A stretch of DNA of 10,740 nt from Actinomortierella ambigua (Eukaryota; Mortierellomycota; Mortierellomycetes; Mortierellales; Mortierellaceae). This document shows positions 1 through 7,088 of this stretch, piece by piece (the stretch's first letter is position 1; the number at the start of each line of letters is the position of its first letter). The DNA is taken from the NCBI GenBank assembly GCA_016098155.1, contig JAAAJB010000849.1, positions 1 through 10,740 of the forward strand. Direction: 5' to 3'. Under the pieces are notes generated by a model. The model saw nothing but the letters and a program-made list of their open reading frames with translations. It did not search any database and was not told the DNA's origin. Both the position numbers and the translations under genes were made by a program.

Positions 1-2127
1 GAACGACAACAGCGTGGGCTAGGGCTACGCGCACGAGGGCTGCGAGACCGGCGACGAACAGGGCTTGGTGACCGAGCACCCCGACGAGGCGAGTGGCGAC
101 GAATTGGCGACCGACCACGGCGTGGCGAACGAGAACGACCACGGCCTCCACCACCTCCTCCACCGCCACCGCCACCACCACGCTCGTAGCGCCACGAGGC
201 ACTGGGTGCGTTCTTCGCATACTATTATTTCGTTCCAAAAAAAAAAAGGGTGGGAGAGAGGATAAAAATAAAGGGCAATTTAGGTTAGGCTGGCAGCATT
301 AATGACATTTTGTTTGCATTCTCCTTTTTGTTGTTTCGTCGGTAAATGCTAACAAAGGGAGTCTTTACCTGAACATTCAAGCGGTAGCCTTCGAAACGAA
401 CATCACGCATTTCGTTGTAGGCATCACGTGCGTCGCGATCGTCCTCAAACTCGACAAAGGCATATCTAGAGACCACAGAGAACAAGGTTCCAACCAAACA
501 GCACAGAAAAAAAAATGCCGATCCACGACGACACAAGGCGTGGGAACAGAAGAGGGAGAGAGACAATGGTGGGTTACTCATGAATGCTCACATTTGGTAA
601 CGAAGAAGGTAGCAAGAGGATGTGGTCTCGTATATCTTGCGCGGCGAATCGACGGAGGAAAACGAATTGGGCAAAGAGCGCAGAAGGAAGGATCTCCGAG
701 GGAGAAGGTATGTCGCGAGGAGAAAGAGGTAGGAGGAGGGTGTGGGAAAGAATGGGGACATGCTACACGGATAGGGAGGCCCATGGTCGATCGTATTGTC
801 CGCACGAGGATGGAAAACGTGGATAACGCGGAATAAAGTGGGTCGTACTGGTGTAGTGCCTCGTTTCACGCTTCTGTAAGTGGGCTCGAGACTTTTTTGG
901 CATTTGATTGTTTTCGTGAGTGGTCAATGAAAAAAAAAGTCGATCCGAGGGAAGTGGGTCCTTCGTAACACGCTCGCCGCCTCGAGTCGGTCGATAATAC
1001 CCAACTGAGCGTCTCAGTCTTTTTTTCCGCTAGAGAACCAGTGCCGCTGGGATGGCTGACTGACTGGCTGACTGAATGGCCCGACCGAACACTGCCCGCG
1101 AGGGATGTCGAAAATATCGTTCGTCTTCCTCTTCTTTTCGATAATTCTACGTCGATCTCGTCGGTTCGATTCGTTTTCGATTCAACTCGACTCGACCTGA
1201 CACGAAAAGGGCTGACCAACACTATTCAGGATGCACGAAGGGGGGCGGGATTGGATATGGGGTTGAAGCAAGTAAGGGAGGGTGACCGCCCAAACACTGA
1301 AAGGGGGGGGGGAAGTGAAAGGAGTCTGGAATAAAAAGCGCGCACCAGGCTGAGTGTTCTTTCGACGACCACTGCGGTATCTGAGTACATTTCTGTGAAC
1401 TGGCTTTCTCCCACTGGTACTGTTGGCATGGGATGCATGTGTATATGTGTGGATATGTCGACACTGGTGCGTTGGGAGGGGGGAGGGGCTCCAAAACAAT
1501 GTTTGTTCCTGCAAGTGTAGCGAATGTGGTGCAGTAGCGCCAGTCTAGTTCGAGTTTCCGCTTCGTTTCGCCAAGCTGGAGAATGGCGCAGAATGAGAGA
1601 GGGGGGGATTGATGTAGCATTCGGTCCGCTTGAGAAGGAGTTCATGACAAACAAAAGCAGGAGAGGAGGGCGTGGATGCCAAAGTAATGCCTGCGTCAAC
1701 TTACGGACGGGACGAGTCGTTGCGAAGAGCAGGAATGTCGCAGCGAACAAGAGGGCCATATCTATTCAAACGCATACGAGACAACACAGGGGCAGACTTT
1801 TGTTAGTACGTTGGCTGAGAGCAGCAGCATTGGATGGAAAGCCAGGTAATGTGCCAATCTCTCCATCTCTCTCTTTTTCTTTCCATCATCACGGATCCCT
1901 AGCAATGTACGCGAGCTTTTTGGAAGGACCACAAAGTTGTCTCATGTGTCGACAGTGGCAATTGTGACATCATCCCATTGGTCGGAGTGGTTCAAGAAAG
2001 AGACAGACAGAGAGTTGCCACAACAATCTGGGGAAAGGCTTGATGCGTACCGTTCAAACTCGTAGGCCAAGTCGCGGGCACGAGTCCGGGTGCTGAACCC
2101 ACTAACAAAGAGTGTGGTGCGAGACAT
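1..2127 (-). CDS. srp1: Srp1-like SR pre-mRNA splicing factor (one RRM plus RS tail), 3' end outside window
   Basis: Exons on the minus strand are 2127-2051, 1761-1705, 465-369 and 221 to beyond 1. They join in phase to give 150 codons before the window edge. Residues 4-76 form one RRM. RNP2 is LFVSGF (6-11) and RNP1 is around PYAFVEF (45-51). Exon 1 carries the helix with RARDLAYEFERYG, and the 57-nt exon 2 supplies GPLVRCDIPA, a pattern typical of fission-yeast Srp1-type proteins. After the RRM come YAKNAPSASWRYER (78-91), twelve glycines (92-103), and an Arg/Ser/Pro tail rich in RSP and RRG units that is still open at position 1. SR proteins bind exonic enhancers in the nucleus and recruit U1 and U2AF through phosphorylated RS repeats. 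The start is the first ATG and fits the family N-terminus. Introns are 289, 1239 and 147 nt, all GT...TAG. The stop and any later exons are not visible. The family call is solid; the exact ortholog is less certain. Confidence 0.86.
466..1704 (-). other. Long 1239-nt intron 2 of the SR-protein gene
   Basis: This is the gap between the microexon (donor GTAAGT at 1704) and the exon encoding RNP1 (acceptor CTCTAG ending at 466). It is about four to twelve times longer than the ten other coding introns in the window (101-290 nt). It holds G/C homopolymer runs (for example near 1305-1312 and 1604-1610), a short CTGACTGA-type direct repeat near 1056-1076, and on the minus strand a purine stretch AAAAGAAGAGGAAGACGAAC near 1120-1140. 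Open frames on either strand here show no recognisable family and are taken as chance. The intron could hide an alternative cassette exon; none is proven. Confidence 0.75.
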
Positions 2128-2236
2128 GTTGTAAATGGGTGTAAGTGTTGAAGAGAAGAAAGGAGAGAAAGGGGTATTGGAGACAAGCTTTAATGGGCTT
2201 GGGCCAAAAAAATTGTTCTACGTCATCAAAACTTTT
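2128..2236 (-). promoter_or_regulatory. Compact 109-bp spacer: epsin 3' end and SR-protein promoter/leader
   Basis: Only 109 bp separate the epsin stop (2237) from the SR-protein ATG (2127), both genes on the minus strand. Read on that strand the spacer has a TGACGTA, CRE/ATF-like half site (2219-2225), a CCAAT box (2176-2180), and then a CT-rich tract (about 2146-2170) just before the ATG, a layout common at fungal transcription starts. There is no clear AATAAA for the epsin mRNA, so its poly(A) site may lie here or inside the SR gene. The motif calls come from sequence only. Confidence 0.45.
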
Positions 2237-4279
2237 TTAGAAAAGTAGGTCGTCAAAGTTATTCTTCTTTGCTTGACCAGCGCCTGTGCTGGTGGTGCCA
2301 GGCGTGCTGGCAAAGGTGTTGAACGCCATCGTGTTATTCTGGGATCCTACTCCTGGGGTTCCAGGCTTGGGGGCTGCCCATGCTCCCGAGTTCCACGAGT
2401 TTGCTGCCAGCGCATTCATCGAGGGGGCCGTGTTTGTCTTCGTCGGTGCCTTGCCTAATCCATCCAGCGAAATCAGCCCAGACGCACTTGCCCAGATATC
2501 GTTCTGGTTCGCGCTCTGGCTCGGGTTAGGTGTCACTGGCAATGTCTTGGGAATCGAGCTCTGGCTTGATACAGACTGGCCTGTCAGCGAAGGGGTGATC
2601 GCTGGCTGCTGCTGCTGCTGAGGAGCCTTAAAGGCTTGTGCCGAAGATCCAAAAAAGTCGTTCGAGCCCTTGGCGGGGCTGCTCCCAAGCAGGTCAAAAG
2701 CACCACCAGCATTGTTGTTCATCGAGGCAGTGTTCCTTTGCTGCACGGCAGGCAGCACAGACGCCATGGGTGCATTGAACGAGGGGAGTGCCGGGACTGA
2801 AATTCTGTTTGATGATGACGACGAGGTTGCGGGGGCAGCGCTCTGAAAGTCGCCAAAATCATCAGCAGCCGACTGCATAGAGCCCCACTCATCATCTGCT
2901 GCCTGTTGTACGCCTTTCCCAGCTCTGGAGGCTGTCGATGTGGAGGGAGCAGGCTCGTCAAAGTCAAACAGGTTAACTTCCTTGGCCGGTTCGGGTTTGG
3001 GAGTAGACCTGGGTGTCTCCGTCTTGCGGGTGCTACGACGAGTAGTGGGCGGCGATGCGGCCGGCGGCGACTCATCGTCGTCATAGCGGCCACGTGAGCT
3101 ACGGTGTCCGTCATAGCGGCTGCTTGATCCATAGTCGGACGATCCATTGTATCCGCCTAGTGATCAGATCAATGATTTATGTTTTAGGTTCCCCCGACAC
3201 GATAAATTGTTCTACTGTCCGATCAAACCATTGTCACCTCTCTTCCTTCCCTGTCCCATGGGGTACTTACCCTCAAAGTACGAGTCACTGCCAAAGCCGC
3301 CGTATTTGTTTCCAGTTCCTGCAAACCCACCGCCACCGCCACCGCCACTACCACCACCCGAGCCGACAAATTTGTTGCGGTTGGCCTTGGCCTTCTTGCG
3401 TTCCTCCTTGATTCTGTCCACACTGCTCAGCATCTCGGCAAACTCTTTGGCACGGTTGCGCACATTGATACCCTCGTCCTTGCCATTTTCGTCAACAAAC
3501 TGAAAGTTGCGAAGGACCTTGATCGTCGAAATATGGCCACGTGCTTCGTCCACAACACGCTCAGAGCCATTGGTGACAAGGTACTCCAGGAGGACAAGTG
3601 CCTAAAGAAGCGCATCGATAGTGAAAACAAAAATAGAATGAATGAGATGCGTGGTCCAATAGACAAAGAGCCAAAAATTGCGAATCAGTCCAAACGGATG
3701 ATGCTGTACCTTGTACATGGATCGCCATTCCCGTGGCTCTCGCTCGTGGAATCTTTTGAACAAGGTAGGCATGATCTCGTTGAAATATTGGCTATGTCCA
3801 AGCGGCACCGACAGAAACAGACAAAACTCTGTTAGCGCGCAGTTCAACAACGGCGCGAGGATTTGGCGGATCAGCATTGTGTCCATTTGAACCGTTTGAG
3901 GGCCCTTACAAGTTGTGGGTTGCTTGTGCCAACTCTTGCTTCAGCGTTCCTGAGGCGCCCCAGGGATCATTGCTAGTTGCCTCACGGACCTTTTGCTCCA
4001 TCTCTGTGTAGTTCATGACTTTGGCAGTCCTATTCGTTGCGGTGCCCACACGGTCAGATAAAAGTTGCTATGGTTAGGATCGCTTCTGGTCAGTGGAAAA
4101 CCAAGGTCCGTCACTCATATTGAATGCCAGGAAAAAATAAAATAAAGCATGCAATAGTGTTGCCACACGTCCGAAAACACGCATTCAGGGCCTCATCTAC
4201 CAGATGCTTACACTTTTTCAATGGCATTGCGGATATCCCACATGGAATAGCCGGACACGTTCTCAATAAAGTTATCCAT
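2237..4279 (-). CDS. ENT3: Ent3/epsinR-type ENTH-domain clathrin adaptor
   Basis: Five exons on the minus strand: 4279-4212, 4029-3910, 3791-3710, 3601-3271 and 3156-2237, encoding 506 residues with all phases matching. The ENTH domain spans about residues 8-155, with hallmarks NYTEMEQKVREATSNDPWGA, REWRSMYKALVLLEYL, NGSERVVDEAR and DENGKDEGINVR. A basic helix (EERKKAKANRNK) closes it and a glycine-rich linker follows (170-195). ENTH domains bind phosphoinositides, and Ent3-type proteins link clathrin to AP-1/GGA at the trans-Golgi and endosomes. The disordered tail carries fitting short motifs: clathrin-box sequences LFDFD (263-267) and LISLD (428-432), an acidic-Phe gamma-ear motif DDFGDF (299-304), FDLLGS (354-359), a five-Gln run from CTG-type repeats, and a C-terminal FDDLLF (501-506). 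No UIM or NPF motifs were seen, favouring Ent3/epsinR over Ent1/2. The start fits the ENTH N-terminus. Introns are 182, 118, 108 and 114 nt, all ending TAG. Confidence 0.93.
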
Positions 4280-5183
4280 GGCTAGCTTGAATAACAAAGA
4301 AACGGGGAGAGAGATGTGTTTCGGGTGTGGTTTCTTGAGCAGCAAGAGGAATGATGAGAGAGAAAAGGAGGGCGAGGAACGTGAAGACTGGCTCTTCGCC
4401 CACCACTCCCCCCCAGATTGTAACACGTCACGGATGACTGTTGGTGGCGCTCGGGATGGTCCATGAGCAATTGGCTTCTGACAACGGCGCATATTAGCCT
4501 CGCAGTGTTCTTCTGGTATTGCGAGCTTACCCTTTCAGGGTCATCCATATTGTATTCCTCCTTCTCAGGATCCTCCTTAAAGTCTTACACGCTAGAGTCA
4601 TTGTCCTTGCCTAGCGCAAGCCCTGTGAAAAACCGGCTCATACCTCAGTTTATTGAAAAAAAAAAAAAAAATCAAAGCTATGGGAGTGATGTATCATTCG
4701 CATAAACAGCAAATCGGTCTCCACGCAATAAGCCTGCGGTGGTACAAGTGTACTGCTCATTGACGCAATAGAGTACGCCTTCATTGTGTATTCTTGTGAA
4801 CGGCTTCGTCGACCAAGAGACTACTGATATCCTGGACAAGTGAACGATGGGGTATTATTTTATTAGCAGAGTTTGTGCCGGTAGCCTGTCTTAGGCCAAT
4901 GCATTGAGGCGTGGGTTGTGGTGCATATGATTGAGAATGCGGTGAGCCGGTAGGAAGGGGAGGAAGAGCAATGTAGACTGGCTAGTATGCCTGTCCTTTT
5001 GGGATAGGAGCATAGGTTGAACCTTGCCCGTGGTTGAGAGACAGCGAGGTAGATCATATGATCGTGGGTGGCACTGGCTTTATCAGTGACTACTCTTGTA
5101 CTTTGCGTTCCTGGTCTTTTTCTCATCGACCTCCAACTGTACATCACCCCACTCTTTACTTCTTTTTTCCCCCGCAAATCACC
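4280..5183. promoter_or_regulatory. Divergent intergenic region between ENT3 and the PITP gene
   Basis: About 0.9 kb lies between two start codons facing away from each other, so it should hold both promoters. The epsin side has a CT-rich tract when read on the minus strand (about 4295-4385) and a good donor GTAAGC (4530-4525) paired with GCTAG ending 2 nt before the ATG, which suggests a 249-nt 5'-UTR intron (4282-4530). The PITP side has a CT-rich leader (about 5110-5180) ending in CACC before the ATG. A 16-nt A run sits at 4656-4671, and a CCAAT sequence is at about 4896-4900 on the plus strand. Open frames within the region look like chance. No RNA gene was recognised. Confidence 0.55.
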
Positions 5184-6361
5184 ATGTTGACCACAGAGTT
5201 CCGCATCACCAACAATGTCTCCAATGCGGAGTACCAGGTAACATTTCAACAATGACATTTATTCCCCCTTCCCCTCTCCTTCGTTCTCCAACCACGTGTG
5301 TACTACATCCAAGAACGGAATGACAACCACATCCATGCTGCAATGAATGGTGTCACTCGCTGAAATGTTAACCATTCATTCAATTCTTGCTACTTTTTTT
5401 TTATTCCATCACTAGATTGCCCAATTGTTCAATGTCATTGAAATGTCAAAGGCCGAGAGCGGGAGTGGCGATGAGGGTGTTGAGATCTTGAAGAACGAGC
5501 CCTATGACGATGGAGTGCATCAAGGACAATACACGCTCAAGGTATGACCAATACGTGGCAGACTGAATTCGACAAAGGACACTCTCAACCGCTTCAATAG
5601 GAGAGGCGAAATTGGACCTGGGAGGGCAATCAGCTTTGTGTATGTCTATTTTTTTTTTGCTCAGACTCTCCTTCCCCCCTTTTTGTGCGTGACGCTCGCC
5701 ACTGCAACAAAAAAAACATGACATAATCTAGATGTATCACCTGGGATCACGACTGCCAAGTTGGCTCACGGCCGTCCTGCCTGCAGGATCAACAACGTGC
5801 AAGGAAGAGGCGTGGAACGCTTTTCCCTACTGCAAGACAGTGATTACGAACGAGTACATGGACAAGTCGTTTTCGGTGACCATCGAGACTATGCACGTCG
5901 ACAACGATCGGGGAAAGCTGGAAAATGCATTGAACCTGCCCCCTGAGAAGCTGAAAGATCGCAAGGTCGTGAAAATTGACGTGGCCAAGGATGCAAAGTC
6001 GTATTATCTGCAGACATTCAATGCCGAGAAGGAGGACGTGACTCTGTACCGGTCGGAAAAGGCTCAGCGCGGACCTTTGCAGGGCGATTGGGCCGCGACC
6101 TGTGATCCAGTGATGACATGCTACAAGGTGGTGTCGATCGAGTTTGTTTGGTGGGGCCTGCAGACCAAGACCGAGGAGTACATGATGGCTGTCGAGCGTG
6201 ACCTGTTTACAAAGTTCCACCGCGAGCTCTTTTGCTCCTTGGACAAGTGGCATGGGTTGACTATGGACGACATTCGCAGGCTGGAGACCGAGGCTAAGGA
6301 GGAACTGAACCTGAAGATTCAGATTCGGAAGGCACAGCAGGCCATGAAGGCAAAGAAGTAG
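5184..6361 (+). CDS. Class I (START-like) phosphatidylinositol transfer protein
   Basis: Exons 5184-5237, 5416-5541 and 5732-6361 join in phase 0 to give 269 residues, close to the 270-271 of animal PITP alpha and beta. The N-terminus runs MLTTEFRITNNVSNAEYQIA, followed by NEPYDD, GQYTLKMYHL and the core AWNAFPYCKTVITNEYM. Residues expected to contact the PI headgroup are present: T58 and K60 in the YTLK segment and N89 in AWNAFPY (numbering may differ by one from published PITPs). The membrane-docking WWGLQ is at 200-204, and LTMDDIRRLETE near the C-terminus matches the lid region. Such proteins move phosphatidylinositol, often in exchange for phosphatidylcholine, between membranes and support phosphoinositide synthesis. 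There is no signal peptide, membrane segment or C-terminal extension, so a soluble single-domain form is expected. The ATG has a favourable CACC context. Introns are 178 and 190 nt, both ending TAG. Budding yeast relies on unrelated Sec14-type carriers. Confidence 0.95.
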
Positions 6362-7088
6362 ACTGTACCTGTACAAGGGTAGACAACCCCGAGATGATTA
6401 GACTGTCCCTATTACATCGTTTTTTGCTATTGTTCTTTTTTTTCGAATGAAACACCTAGTCTTCATAAGGGCTGGCTCGGGCCATCCTCCAGTACGGAGC
6501 AGATGTACCATTGACGCCACCAACTAGGCCCCTCTTAGTTTGAAGCCCTGACAGTGAGCGAGTGACCCCTGCCACTGCTGTGGGAGCCAGAACACACATA
6601 TTCCGCTCAATGGATGCTTGAGAGTCAATGTTGGTATGTCTGCTGCAAATCGATTGGCCCAGCTCGAAGAAAACAAGAAAATGAAAAATCGAAAAGTCGG
6701 CGACGGGCCACCGTTGAGCCGCTGTTGGACAACCATGCGACGACCCGAGCGCTGCGAGTCACAGAAACGCCTTGAACAAACCTGCGCACGTTTTTTTTGG
6801 TTCGTTCCACTCCACACTTCATCGCCATCTCTCCAACGTCTTGACGCACCTTCCATCCAGTCTCCACCTCTCTGCGCTTGCGCGTGTTTCCTCTCCATCC
6901 ATCCCCTCCCCATTCATCTATCGGCATCATCGTCTGTTTGTGGGCTAGGATCGGATTCTAAACCATGCCGCCAGTATGCATACAATGGAGGGGTCCTCAC
7001 CAAGGTCGATCAGATCAGTCACTCGACCCATTCAGACTATTAATGTCCTTGTCTGTTCTCACATATTGTTCATCTTGCGACCAACTAG
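6362..7088. promoter_or_regulatory. Intergenic region: PITP 3' end and glycosyltransferase promoter/leader
   Basis: The first 100 bp are T-rich and probably hold the PITP 3' UTR and poly(A) region; no AATAAA was seen. From about 6790 to 6950 the plus strand is CT-rich, as expected for the leader of the downstream gene. A likely intron in or next to the leader ends in CTAG at 7088, directly before ATG 7089. The donor GTATGC at 6974 would give 115 nt, with a TTAAT branch-like site near 7040. A 47-codon open frame on the minus strand (6456-6599) is listed separately. No RNA gene was recognised. Confidence 0.5.
6456..6599 (-). CDS. Possible small basic protein with mitochondrial-presequence-like composition (doubtful)
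   Basis: An ATG at 6599 opens 47 codons ending in TAG at 6456. The product is rich in Ala, Gly, Arg, Ser and Thr, with VTRSLSGLQTKRGL resembling an amphipathic, acid-free mitochondrial targeting stretch, then APYWRMARASPYED at the C-terminus. It would lie convergent to the PITP gene and head-to-head with the glycosyltransferase gene, sharing the 6600-6950 promoter region, which is a sensible place for a small gene. A CCCACAG at 6578-6572 could alternatively be an acceptor joining an upstream first exon, but every other coding intron here ends in TAG. No family was recognised, and an open frame this short can arise by chance. Confidence 0.2.
   Translation of the reverse strand: MCVLAPTAVAGVTRSLSGLQTKRGLVGGVNGTSAPYWRMARASPYED

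Noticed and set aside
866..1222. A 118-codon minus-strand frame in the long SR-gene intron, with other frames at 1226-1759
   Set aside because: Composition is low-complexity Ser/Arg/Pro without a domain. The 1226-1759 frame also runs across the microexon in the wrong phase.
4678..4857. Minus-strand open stretch of 59 codons (EQYTCTTAGLLRGDRFAVY...) followed by an AATAAA
   Set aside because: Looks somewhat coding-like and has a polyadenylation-type hexamer 24 nt after its stop, but no upstream exon or family could be found and this length is expected by chance.
4863..5258. A 131-codon minus-strand frame across the PITP leader and first exon
   Set aside because: It is antisense to a confident exon and its CT-rich leader, and has no recognisable feature.
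5789..6376. A 195-codon minus-strand open frame opposite PITP exon 3
   Set aside because: It is an antisense shadow of a strongly conserved PITP exon and shows no motif.
6636..6700. Plus-strand frame beginning MSAANRLAQLEENKKMKNRK
   Set aside because: Helical, coding-like start, but the frame soon becomes Cys/Arg/Pro-rich through the CT-rich leader of the next gene and matches nothing.
6524..6913. Minus-strand 129-codon frame opposite the glycosyltransferase leader
   Set aside because: Arg/Gly-rich composition comes from reading the CT-rich leader backwards.
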